64,000 nucleotides of DNA from Apostichopus japonicus (Eukaryota; Echinodermata; Holothuroidea; Aspidochirotida; Stichopodidae). Position 1 is the stretch's first letter. Every line of letters starts with the position of its first letter. Below the pieces are notes generated by a model that was not told the DNA's origin, made no database searches, and worked only from the letters and a program-made list of their open reading frames with translations. The stretch is taken from positions 25,384,841 to 25,448,840 of the forward strand of contig NC_092575.1 of the NCBI RefSeq assembly GCF_037975245.1, read 5' to 3'. The position numbers were made by a program, and so were the translations under genes. Positions 38,701 to 49,600 of this stretch are shown here, one piece after another.

Positions 38701-41447
38701 GCAGATTGACCACTGAGTGTATACTTGTATTTTAGCATATATAGTAACCTGTACTCATACAGGGAATAATTTAGTGTTGGAATGTTTTGTAGCAGTTTGA
38801 ACACTCTGAGTCCATACTTGTATTTTAGCACATAGTAACCTATACTCATACAGGGAATAATTTAGTGTTGGAATGTTCTGTTGCAGTTTTGAACACTCTG
38901 AGTCCATACTTGTATTTTAGCATAGTAACCTGTACTCATACAGGAAATAATTTAGTGTTGGAATGTTTTGTAACAGTTTGAACACTCTGAGTCCACACTT
39001 GTATTTTAGCATATACAGTAGTAACCTGTACTCATACAGGGAATAATTTAGTGTTGGAATATTTTGTAGCAGTTTTGAAAACTCTGAGTCCATACTTGTA
39101 TTTTAGCATATATAGTTACCTGACACTCTGAGTCCATACCTGTATTTTAGCATATAGTAACCTGTACTCGTACAGGGAATAATTTAGTGTTGGAATGTTT
39201 TGTAGCAGTTTTGAACACTCTGAGTCCATACTTGTATTTTAGCATATAGTAACCTGTACTTGTACAGGGAATAATTTAGTGTCAGAATGTTTTGTAGCAG
39301 TTTGAACACTCTGAGTCTATACTTGTATTGTAGCATATATAGTAGTAACCTATACTCATACAGGGAATAATTTAGTGTTGGAATGTTTTGGAGCAGATTG
39401 ATCACTGAGTGTATACTTGTATTTTAGCATATATAGTAACCTATACTCATACAGGGAATAATTTAGTGTTGGAATGTTTTGGAGCAGCTTGACCACTGAG
39501 TGTTTACTTGTATTTTAGCATATAGTAACCTGTACTCATACAGGGAATAATTTAGTGTTCAAATGTTTTATAGCAGTTATGAACACTATGAATTTTGCTT
39601 CTCATGTATATTATGTTTCCTACAAAAAGTGCTTTGCATCTTTGCACTTGCATAGCAGCCTGACCATTTTGTGATACCGTATCAATTTTACTCCTACTTG
39701 AGGCAATTTAACAGTAATATAAGTACAGTAGTACAATATATGTACTCCTAAGTACTCATGACTAGAGCCTTGTTAGTACTCATACCAAGAGGGTTTCTAC
39801 CTGTACTAACGGTACTCATGCTACAGTTGTAATCATACTACGAGTACACCATAGAGTACTCAAAATTAAAGAGGAATGGGATGATCACACTGTACTCACA
39901 GATTGGTCTAAAGCAGTTAATGTGATGAACCTTAAGAATAGTTCACATCCTGATGTGATAGCTGTTGTTGAACTGTCTGTGTCTTTTAACCATTTGATAC
40001 AATTCTGCAAATTGTCCCGGAGTTCGGCTAGGGTGGCAGCTGTAGGCAATAGAACAAATGTACTTCTTTGTTAAAAAAAATATAGACAAAGCATGACTAT
40101 TTATAGGTGAGAAGAAGGCTCTGAGCAGGGCAAATCTTCAGGTCAGCTGTTAATCTACGTGTGTTGATCTATCTTCAAGTTGAAAAGATTTGTAGACTCT
40201 TGGAACAGCTGAACACAAGCAATATAACTGAAGTACTAATAACAATAATGCAATCTCATTTTATATTATACTTCATATCATGCCTTGTTTTTTTTTTTCA
40301 AAATACAAGAAAACCATGGTTTGCTAACACTAAGAGGGTGGTCAAAGCAGCCAGCTTGGTTTGCAATTTGACATCTCTTGTCACCTACATACCGTTTAGT
40401 CATCATATCATAAAGTACAATGTTTAGCCTGTAGCAAGACTGATTACCTTTAAAAATCTTGCAACTCTTTTATCTCCAGGAAAGCTTTCACTAAATGCTT
40501 TGTTTCACATCACTGCTTATTGTTCTATCAAATTTAAATCTATTCATAGTTTAATGTTTCAATTTATTTGCCAAGTCCCATCTGTCTAATAAACCTTTCT
40601 AAACTTACTGTAACATAGACCAGCAGCACTTTACACTTTTTTTTTTTGCATGTTAATAATACTCATGAACATAGCTATATGTCTTGGTGACAAATTTGTA
40701 ACCCTTTAAGTAGAATCTCAGGACTTTAATGGATTAGTAAAAAATTATTAGAAATAGTTGAACAAACCCAAGAAAGCTTCATTAAAACATAATTGATTTT
40801 TTTCCTCCTTTGCATACTGTACCTTCATTTAGCTTTAAATACTCAATCAGAGTATGAATTGCAGCGATGGCAGCAGACAAATCGGTATTTTCTTCCACCT
40901 TCTGCTGAAAGTAGTCTATGGCTTCTGAAAATGAAAATGAAATATAATTTTATCATTTGAACAAAATTAGAGTGTTGTACACTAACAACAGGCCTTCCTA
41001 CTGGTGTAGCAGTATGTCCCAATGCTTCTATTAAAGCAACCTTTGCTGGAGCGTCCTCCTGGAATCTTGATACATGACCGAAAAATCTCAATCTTCTATG
41101 TACGACTATAGATGACCAAGGTGTTTGGTTGGTTTCATTGTATAGCTCATCGTTTGATAACCAATTGTTATTGGTCCATCTAATGTTGAGAATATTACGA
41201 AGTAGTGTCCTTCGAAAAGTGTAAATTTTGCCTTGTCTAATTAAGTTACATTAATTTTATACACTAACTTAAGTAAGGGCCTAACATTGGTCCTAGTTCT
41301 GCGATTAAGTTAAATCCAGCTGTGATAATCATAATTCATATTTATAACATTTATTGACATATTTTGGGTTTGCTGTTTCAGTGGAAGTATCAACGTTTCT
41401 ACTAGTTATAGTTTAAAATCATGAAAGGGCTCACCTTGTCTATTCAT
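26779..41447 (-). CDS. EIF2B1: Translation initiation factor eIF2B subunit alpha
   Basis: The alpha subunit belongs to the regulatory core of eIF2B, the guanine-nucleotide exchange factor that recharges eIF2 and senses phosphorylated eIF2-alpha in the integrated stress response. Nine exons, all phase-consistent: 41447-41435, 40924-40823, 40039-39900, 34286-34170, 33669-33557, 32251-32183, 31016-30941, 28083-27955, 26934-26779. The sum is 915 nt, 304 residues (human 305), so the gene looks complete and intact. Family signatures: [15 protein letters not shown] near 24, [13 protein letters not shown] near 74, [16 protein letters not shown] at the exon 4/5 junction, [60 protein letters not shown], and the C-terminal [20 protein letters not shown]. 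Intron 3 (34287-39899) is large and repeat-filled. The gene is divergent from COX6A. Confidence 0.97.
31815..31915 (-). mobile_element. tRNA-like SINE fragment (second family)
   Basis: On minus: GCTGTGGCCAAGTGGATAAA (A-box region) and, about 40 bp later, GGTTCCAGGTTCGATACTCG (B-box region). The head differs from the 8041/15818 SINE. I see no paired acceptor stem, and neighbouring sequence is ordinary EIF2B1 intron 6. Most likely a tRNA-derived SINE or tRNA pseudogene, not a working tRNA. Confidence 0.5.
33090..33287 (-). mobile_element. tRNA-derived SINE, copy C (truncated)
   Basis: Nearly identical to 8190-8350 in head and body (TCACAGGTCCCCATTTA, CACCTGGGTGAAGAGAGGCA, GACTCGAACCTGCAATCC on plus). 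Its 3' region differs or is cut near 33090. It lies in EIF2B1 intron 5, between exons at 32183-32251 and 33557-33669. Confidence 0.8.
34457..35100 (-). pseudogene. 5'-truncated LINE: reverse transcriptase C-terminal end with 3' tail
   Basis: A 151-codon frame at 35100-34645 on minus ends with a stop. It reads like the C-terminal domain of jockey/CR1-type reverse transcriptases: [18 protein letters not shown], then a [11 protein letters not shown] block, [17 protein letters not shown] and a final [11 protein letters not shown]. After the stop come about 160 bp of 3' UTR and a terminal TTATC repeat (plus GATAAGATAAG, about 34460-34486), as expected for a target-primed LINE end. The catalytic core is missing, so it is dead. 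It sits in EIF2B1 intron 3. Confidence 0.8.
35490..35844. repeat. ~100-bp minisatellite, left part
   Basis: Three to four units of the array that resumes at 37741. Shared words are CCTGTACTCATACAGG, ATTTAGTGTTGGAATGTTTT, AACACTCTGAGTCCATACTT and GTATTTTAGCATAT. It stops at 35844 in the middle of a unit, where the element below begins. Confidence 0.85.
35845..37740. mobile_element. Putative ~1.9-kb non-autonomous DNA transposon inserted in a minisatellite
   Basis: The segment interrupts the ~100-bp satellite: the unit text GCATAT breaks off at 35844 and resumes as ATATATAGTAACC at 37741. The ends are inverted, GGTCAATTCCGTGG on the left and the reverse complement of CATGGAATTGAC on the right, with AT-rich flanks. 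Inside, the word GTGACTCGCGTGACA or a near variant recurs at about 35858, 36040, 36230, 36252, 36763, 36777, 36944, 37105, 37118 and 37290. A ~335-bp block is directly duplicated (36777-37060 and 37118-37405). No transposase-like frame is present. Confidence 0.65.
37741..39570. repeat. ~100-bp minisatellite, main part, with higher-order duplication
   Basis: About seventeen units in EIF2B1 intron 3. Each carries CCTGTACTCATACAGGGAAT, TTTAGTGTTGGAATG, AACACTCTGAGTCC and GTATTTTAGCATATA. A block of about 345 bp starting near 38180 recurs almost unchanged starting near 38985, offset ~805 bp, including the odd short unit 'agttacctgacactctgag'. This shows recent multi-unit duplication. The peptides encoded on minus are repeat artefacts. 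Confidence 0.9.
40980..41225 (-). pseudogene. LINE reverse-transcriptase C-terminal fragment
   Basis: An open minus-strand frame from about 41222 to 40983 reads [14 protein letters not shown], then [24 protein letters not shown] and [11 protein letters not shown]. These match the C-terminal end of endonuclease-type LINE polyproteins, whose general form is an R-LRK-IL-IRW block, then RRLRW-GHV-R and P-GRP. Nothing of the catalytic reverse-transcriptase core precedes it and no start codon is used, so this is a truncated copy. It lies in EIF2B1 intron 1, about 55 bp upstream of exon 2. Confidence 0.75.
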
Positions 41448-41690
41448 GGTGGCATTCAAACCCCGAAAGTGTAATCATGTTCGGCTACTGTATTTTTTAA
41501 TCGCGAACGTTACTGATGGTTGTCAATGTTATCTTCTACATGTGACATGGATTGTCTCGTCTTTGTAAGCTGCGATAGACATCGTGTAACGGCAATACTA
41601 ACTTTGACTATTCATTCGAGGGTCAAGGAGTATAGCTTTTCTAGAGCCCTATTAACGGTCACACACCAAACAGAAAGGCTCGATTGCAAA
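41448..41690. promoter_or_regulatory. Putative bidirectional promoter, EIF2B1 / COX6A
   Basis: This 243-bp gap lies between the two head-to-head start codons. It has several CpG-containing words (for example ATCGCGAACG near 41502) in otherwise AT-rich DNA and no clear TATA box. The plus-strand frame is open from 41520 into COX6A, but I read it as 5' UTR. The role is inferred from arrangement. Confidence 0.5.
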
Positions 41691-43981
41691 ATGGCGTTGG
41701 CCCTAAGAACAGCTATGAGACGGTTTTCTACCACATCTTGGAGGTCATCTGCTGCAGCATCTGAACAGATTGGCTTAGCCGCTGGATCTGCAGACCATGG
41801 TTAGTAATTTTCACTCGCTTAAAGTGCTAAAATATGTTGAAAAATTTCATCGAAGTGGACTAAATACCGAAAGTGCATATTTTCACGTTAGGCACCTATA
41901 CGAGTGGTACTAATAAAGTACAATGAAATAACACTAGGCTATTGAGCTTGTATTTTGTGAATGGAAAAGTCACGTACGCCACCGGCGAACAAATTCCCAA
42001 AGGCTAGAGCCATTTCATTGGTTGGCAACATAACGTAATGGTACATAATGTAACAAAGTTCGATAGATCAGGCCAAAAGGAAAATATACATCTGTTGACC
42101 AGACTGTCAAATCTGAAGTTGCTTGATATTTGCGCCCAACTTCGCCTAGGTGAGGTGCCCAGCCTAACATAGTCCTTACTTAATTGGTCTATTTTTAAGT
42201 CCAGAAGCAACTCAGAATTCACCAAATAAAATTAAGCATCGCCAAAAGTATTGCAGTCAGTCGATGCTTTTTGGCAATATTTCTGTGGTTATCTTCTTAA
42301 CCTTATTTCAATTATTTTTTATCTTGCCATTGGTAAGTATTATTGGACAGAACAATTAAGGGAATACATTTTAAATGCAGTTTTGAGCTATAAGTATTTA
42401 GTGTTGATAATCTGAATTTGTAAACGTAGTATTAATTGTAAAACTATTCCTATTGCCTAAGTAAATACTGCAAAAAGCCTCTGTAATGAAAAAATCAAAG
42501 TAAGAGGGCATAAGAGGGATATTCTCAAAGGTAAAATGGTGCGATAGCCAAATATATATTTTATTCATTGAAACTGAACACTAAGCTTCAAGTATATGAA
42601 AAAAGAATTTTTTAGATTAGGCTTTCATTCATCTTTCCCCATAGTTTCACATTGACAAAATGTCAGTACTTCAATTGTCTGCTATTTATGCTAGGCAAAG
42701 TTAGATTTGATCCACATGAAACCAAGCCCTGTCACCTTTTGTTTCCTCTGTTGTACAGGATCAGCCAAGACTTGGAAGATTGTCACTTTCATTGTCGCAG
42801 GCCCTGCGATAGCCTTCTGTATGTATAATGCTTACACGGGGGAGATGGAACACAAGGCCCACCATCATCAGCCGGAGTTTGTTCCGTATGCCCATCTTAG
42901 AATCAGATCGAAGGTAAGTGAACATATGTTTTAATATACCCGTCATCCTTGTTGCAGGAATTAACGGAACATTCTTGTACCCCATGAGGCTGATACTGGA
43001 TGTAACATGTTTGAATGTTTAATTCACGACCCAAAAACATAACTGCTATGAGTATGGTGGTTGTTTTTCTACAGCCACATAACTTTGCAACTGCCACTGA
43101 GGTCCTAAGAATGCTCTTTGAGTGGAGACAAATGCTGGTAGATTTGGAGTGAACATTGTCAACATAGCTTTCCTTCCTTTGCCCAATGCATAGACTCGGC
43201 CAGTATTGTTAGTTCCTTGTCAAAGCGTCATTAATTATTAATCTCAGTAAAAGCAATTGCTGACATTTCTTTTCTTTTTTTGCAATACAATACTTAAACA
43301 CTCATTCATTCAATCTGGACCATCGAGACAATCTTTTGTGGTACTTTTGTGTTGTCAGCAATTGCACAGTTATAAGAATGTGCTGTTTTTCCAAATTTGG
43401 CTCATTCTCAGAAATGGAGCAATTGAAAAAAAATTCAAGAAAAGTGAGTGGAATGAGAACATCATTCAGACACAAGAACGTTCAGATGTATTGTCCTTAT
43501 CAGAACTTTAATAAAGGCTATACATGCTGGGGTATGTATTGTTTGCAATCACAACTACTTAAATTAAAGACACATTCAACAAATACTCTTTTGAGTGTTC
43601 AATTGCTTTGCTGGCCCCAAGGAAAGACATGTTCACTGTGTAGGCTGCATTGTCTTTAAAATAGTGCATATTGAGGTCAATACATTTGCTCTCACATGTT
43701 TTGGTTAGACCATTTTGTGCACAAAGATAGGAAACAGTGTTTTTTTATTGATTTGGGCATAACAGTACATCAGCACCACCAACTCACCAGTGTCAACATT
43801 TCTTATGCTCTATCAGTGTTAATGAAAGTGCTAGTTGGCAATAATAGTGAATAAATTGCATTGTTTTTCATCTACTTTCTTTCAGAAATTTCCATGGGGG
43901 GATGGCAATAAAAGTCTTTTTCATAACCCGGAGCAGAATGCCCTACCTGAAGGGTTTGAAGAGACAGAACATGGACATTAG
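41691..43981 (+). CDS. COX6A: Cytochrome c oxidase subunit 6A
   Basis: A nuclear-encoded subunit of respiratory complex IV in the inner mitochondrial membrane. Three exons, 41691-41799, 42759-42913 and 43886-43981, are in phase and give 119 residues, close to the family's 100-115. Residues 1-35 ([20 protein letters not shown] and on) form a basic mitochondrial presequence. Exon 2 encodes the single membrane helix [17 protein letters not shown], then [13 protein letters not shown]. Exon 3 gives [19 protein letters not shown], the family's conserved K-FPWGDG---LFHN signature, then an acidic end. I prefer this start to the in-frame ATG at 41520, because the longer form would bury the presequence. 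Polyadenylation signal AATAAA at 44315-44320. Confidence 0.95.
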
Positions 43982-45839
43982 CAATGGCATTTGATTTCAA
44001 AATCTCATGTTGGGAGTGGAGAGAATCGATGTCTACGTCCAGTTACAGTGAACACAAAACTGTAAATTAACCCTGCTACCTTAAATTACATCAACCACAG
44101 CATTGAAAGTTTCAGGACAAAGCATGATCAAAATTCAAGGTCTTCTTAAAAAATGTTTACATTTGGACATTTTCAGTTCTGAATTCTAGTTTCATGAGCA
44201 GCTAGATGGCATTGGGAATGTCATTATTTTGCTGTGATTGGTCATTCAAAAAATATGTTGATATTGTTTGATGCTAATAGGCCCCAAGGTAGTATATTGT
44301 TCATTGAAAATTCTAATAAACTGGTTTAAGGAAAGAAAAAAAAAGAGATGTTTTTATTTTTGTAATCTTTTCAATATGATACTTTTTGTGGTCAAACTTA
44401 CTTGAGCATCTTTTGGCATCGATATCACAGACAGGTTGTCTACAGTATTTTAAATGGGTTAAATAGTGTCCAGTGAGCATCAGGAGTTCCCTGGAAAGGA
44501 AATAGATACTAAACACAAAGCTACAGGTGTTATGTGTAGCTATGAACCAGGAACTGAAGATAAGTCCAAAACTGTACAAATGCCAGGGTAAGGTTGAAGT
44601 CATTTACAACAAATGACTTAGTCCTGGTAGAACCCAGTTGCAAGTTGTGGTCATACCTCAGCACAAACTCAAACATGCAAAAATCTTGAACACAGGTAAA
44701 CAACATAAAGCAGATTAACGTGGAGTTGTGGATATTTTTCTTTAAATAAAAAGTTGGTTTTATTTGACATACCAAATGTTTTGTAAAATCGCCAGGTTTC
44801 AGACACCAATCTCCGGGTGCTACTGTCTGTCTTTTAATTTTCCAAGGAGGAGTCAGCAGGTCTGTTTTTTCTGTAAATCATACTATCCGCCTGTATTGTA
44901 GATTTTCTGTCATTCATTGGTAACGGTACAAACTAGGGCATGCCATGACACAAAAAATGACCAATTTGATGAGAGCAATCTGTACAGCTTTCAAAACTGA
45001 ACAAAGTCATGACATTGAGGCAGTGTACGGTCATGATCCCTGACAGCCTCCCAGGAATCGTACAGAGTACACAGAAAAGTATAACTCAAACTCAACAATT
45101 ATTAAGTGTAACAATTTATTGTCACAATTTATTTCATTGCAATTGGAATCAAGATTAATTGGCTTAATGAAATAACACAACATTATTATTCTTTCACAAG
45201 ATGCTTGAAGGTGTGTAGTTGGTTTAACTTGGTTTGTTACCAGGTACTTGAAAACAAAAATCAGGTCCTATACTTAATAGTTAATCTTAGTACTGTTAAG
45301 ATATTTCACCATCAATCAAAAACTGAATGATTTGTTAATGAGTGAGAAGTTGGTATTCTGGAGTCAGATGATAGTAGGTTATGATGTAGGAATCGAGTTG
45401 CATGCTACCAGACTGAAGAATTGAAGAGAACACCTTTACCAAGGTCAACAATATTATTGGTGTTTATTAATTAGGTTTTTTACTTGATTAAATTTAAAAA
45501 ACGATAAAAAATGTTTATGGAGAAGAGAATCCATAATGACACAGATTGGTCCAAGCTGAAGAAGGTTCAGTTGCAGAATGGAACATAATACTAACACCAG
45601 AAGGCATTGAAACTTTATGAATTTACATTACAAAGGAAATGGTTAATGGTATAATTCTTTGTGTTGTCCACAAAATTTAGCAACAATGTGTAATCTATCA
45701 TTCAAACTAAACTCATAAAACTTATAAAAAACTCATGAAACTAAACTCATATCACATAATATTGAAGTTTTATTCTGAAATACACCACGGGATCATTAAT
45801 CAAACATTCACCCAAAATATGCCAGAAAGGTTAAAGGAG
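43982..45839. other. COX6A 3' UTR then intergenic DNA
   Basis: The COX6A 3' UTR probably runs to shortly after the AATAAA at 44315-44320. Beyond it, sequence to 45839 is AT-rich, with open frames (minus 44313-44775) that show no family features. Confidence 0.5.
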
Positions 45840-46150
45840 ACACACCCAACCATCATCATTGGTCTATGTGATAGAAATAACTGTCATGAACCCCCTCCCC
45901 ACCCTCCCCCTTCCACAGCCAGGAGACACAAAGCCATCCACCATTATTGGTCTATGTAATAGAAATAACTGTCATGAACCCCTCCCCACCTCACCTTCGT
46001 CAAGGAGACACAAACCCAACCATCATATTTGGTCTATGTGATAGAGATAACTGTCGTGAGCCCCCCACCCCCCAAACCCTCCCTTTCCACAGCCAAGGAG
46101 ACACAACCCAACCATCATTATTGGTCTATGTGACAGAAGTAAAAGATAGA
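45840..46150. repeat. ~88-bp tandem repeat, about 3.5 copies
   Basis: Units share ACACAAACCCAACCATCAT, TTGGTCTATGTGATAGAAAT and AACTGTCATGAACCCC, each followed by a C-rich stretch. The copies begin near 45841, 45925, 46006 and 46090. No coding role. Confidence 0.85.
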
Positions 46151-46323
46151 AATAACAAATAGACATATCATTGGTAGAGTTACTTGCACTAAAAAAAAAT
46201 TATATCTTTTGTTCTTCAACTTGTGTTGTGCAATGTGTTTGATGAGATCATGAAGAACATTCTTAATAAAAACTTAGGACCAAAGAATTCCTTTCTTCAA
46301 CGATGCACAAGTATAAGTAGAGA

Positions 46324-46698
46324 TTAAAGGGTGTGAAGACTCGCGCAAAAAGAAACGTCTAATGCCGGTACTCTGACCTAGTTTCGAATGAGGTGTAACA
46401 GAAGTGTTAGACACCACCATCGGTCCCAGAAACTACACACACACTGCTTGCTACAGTCGGTAATTAGACACTAGTGTACTGTCAATACATACAGCTGCGG
46501 TCCAATACCCACAGCACAGTGTACAAATGATACAGCGATGGACATCTCAGGTCCAGCTAAAGATAACAAGGTATCACGTTTCATTACTGTCTGCATTTTG
46601 TAGCGACACTAAAATAACTTCCCTTGCAAGCAACGGAAATTTAACTTTTTCAGATGGCCGCACGCGGTTTGGGGCGAGTCTTCAATGCCTTGAAATAA
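46324..46698 (+). mobile_element. MITE family A, copy 2
   Basis: Same order of shared blocks as copies 1 and 3. The left end is TTAAAGGGTGTGAAGACTCG and the right end GGCGAGTCTTCAATGCCTTG. It contains an extra ~25-bp stretch (TCTAATGCCGGTACTCTGA) absent from the other copies. Non-coding. Confidence 0.8.
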
Positions 46699-49600
46699 AA
46701 CGAGCTACACACTGGACAAGAAACTTGAACATTATTTGACTGTAGCAATGTTGGCATCTTGGCCTGACCTGCCTCTACTTTTACTGTCAGATAAATTATC
46801 AAGAATTATAAGAAATACACTTTAACAGACAAACAAGCTCTACCAGCCCTGGTAAGCCTTACCCTCCTTTGTTATAAATGTTGGAATTCAGTTTGAATAT
46901 TTTATTACCACATTCTACAAACACTGCTGGTGGTTTGATAAAATTAAACATTTATAAATGCTCGAACAAACACAGTACAATCAGTGCTCATGTAAGTATT
47001 GAAGAAACATCAATAAACATACCATAAATCAGTGGTATTTACTTTTCAATGGAAGCTTGTATAGAAACTATTCTGTTGAAAAGTTAAAAATGGTACAAAA
47101 TAGTTGCCATTGTGATTGCAAATCAATTTGTGATATTCCCCGAACAAGTAAATTTATACAGGGCAATCAGAATAATAGAAACAAGCAACGATATGACTCA
47201 ATCTGTAACATTACTATGCAAAGAATAATATAACACATGCAATGTAAGAGCATGTTCCCAGAATTTATACCTTTCAAACAACTTGTGATAAACATCATTT
47301 ATTCATGGAAATCTTCATATCAATATTTTATTTCAATATCCATTTTTCTTTTTATCTCATGTGCATACTGATGGAGACCATGGAGCAGTATTAAACGTAA
47401 CCCTACAAATTCTTGCACGGTTAACACTTTTTGAATTTACTTTATAAGAGATAATGGATGGTGGGGGGGGGGGTAGAGAAGTGCACAGGGCTAGGGGAGA
47501 AAAGAATCAGGGTAGAACATACAGGGCAGCAGGTGAACACCTCAAAAAGCAACTGACAGATGTATAAAAATCATTGGAGGGGTTGGAGAAGGATGTGTTG
47601 TATCACTAGAGGAAAAAGGAACTGGCTTATGGATTAATACTAAACTCAGCAAATATTTGCCATATCATGACTTAGGATAACTGTTTGTTTTTTTAATGAC
47701 ATAATACACAATAGCAACTGAATTTAGGGGTGAGCATAAGAAAATAGTAAAAGACATGTAATAAAAGACAAAACCAATTTTAAGAAACCTTAAGTTCATT
47801 AAATCAAGTACTGTACAAGCCCACCATTATGTTTGCATTATTGCAATGAACCAGCCACAACAACAAAGTATACTGCTCAGCAGAACTTTCAATTAAAATG
47901 TATCTTGGGACTTGTGCTAGCTGGGAGATTGCCTCGCCGGAGGCCTCAAGAGGCCAAGTCAGACCCAGGGGACTATTGTGTCACCAGGCTCCACTTATAA
48001 ATAGGTTAACAGGTTAACATTTAGAACATCTCTTGCTTTTCCCTTCCTGTCTTGACAGAAAACCCAGAAGTCTTTGCAGAACTAATACCTTTGTAAACAT
48101 ACAACATCATTGATAAAGTCCATTGAATGGAATCTTAAAGTAAGAGGCTTACACATAATCAGATAGTCAGAATCAGATAGAAAGTAAGAGGCTTACACAT
48201 AATCACAAAGTAAGAGGCTTACACATAATCAAACAGATTGCTCAAGTAAAAGTTAACACATTTGTCACTTCATATCTTTACAACCTGTCCTCTTGCAAGT
48301 AATATCCTTTTGAACTTGACTCATTTTCCTTGGAAATATAATCTCAATAATTCTTTTTTCCCTGCTTTCACTGGAACAAGTAAGATCTCTGTGAACCATC
48401 CACAACTAAAATCCCTTTGACACTGGATCAAGCTGTATACTTGGTCACACCTTATGACATAAATGATCATCAAATCACACAGTTGGATTTTTTTTTCAAG
48501 GTTACATGAATCATTAATTCCTATTTAATTGAAAAGCAATGCAATAATTCGTTTACTCCTTTTAATTGACATCACAGATTATTGTTAAATGCTTTCTTTT
48601 TCACAATATCAATATTTATCTCTTCAAGAATGGCACAAACTTTGCAACTGGGAGTAGGGCTAACATGTCTACTTTAAAAAAAAAAAAAAACCTATCATAT
48701 ATTTATTTTTCAACTTCAGACTTTGCTATTTAGAATCCAAACCGGGAAAGTGCAACTTTGAAATTCTCCGTTTCCTATTTTATAACATTTTGAATTCAAT
48801 GATGTGAACATCTCATGGTATTTTAACCTATTTTGATTAAGTTGAGAACGATGAAAGTATATATACATATTAAGTTAATGTAGTAGGAAGACAAGGTTAA
48901 AGAGTGCTATTTAAAAAAGATTAGAACACTTGTGTGGTGTGGCAAAAGTAAAACAGCTTAGGAACTGAATGTTGAAAACTTAAGCAAAGGAAAAGAAATA
49001 TATATATATGTGTGAAAGAAAACAAAATTGAATTTGCAGCAATGATAACGAATACGAAAACAATGAAGATAAAAATAACCAGAGTTTTGTACAAAGGAAA
49101 TATTTAAAAAATGGATTTGAATAAACTGTATGGTTATTATAACATTAGCCTATCGCTATTATACACTATACACTCCATCATTCTTCCTGAGCAAATGTTT
49201 GAATATTCAGTGAAGTCAAATTGAGACAATAAGTAAGTGTAATTGAAAAGGCAAGTCACTACATGTTGATACAGGTCAGTGCAAAAATCATATCAGTACT
49301 TACAGAAAGTTCGATAATAACCTCCCTAACCTATCAACCACCAACTCCATTGGCCTACACCCCCCACCCACTCCAACCCCACCCCACATCCCTCTCTTGT
49401 ATTAATCTTTCAATGACACAATTGAATATTATCAAAATATTTAGGGTCAAAGATTAACTTTTGTAGAGTGCAGTCCAGGATTCTCATGTTTGCCAAAATT
49501 TTAAATCAATTTCTAAAACAAAAGCACACAATGATAAATTTGATGATGTAATTAAGGACAATGCATCTTCTACAGAATAAGCCTTTAAATTACATAAAAT

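Noticed and set aside
37741-39570. CRISPR-like or coding repeat array
   Set aside because: Units abut with no unique spacers, lie in an intron of an animal gene, and the repeated peptides come from the satellite itself.
41520-41690. In-frame N-terminal extension of COX6A
   Set aside because: It would place 57 residues ahead of a typical mitochondrial presequence and exceed family length; treated as 5' UTR.
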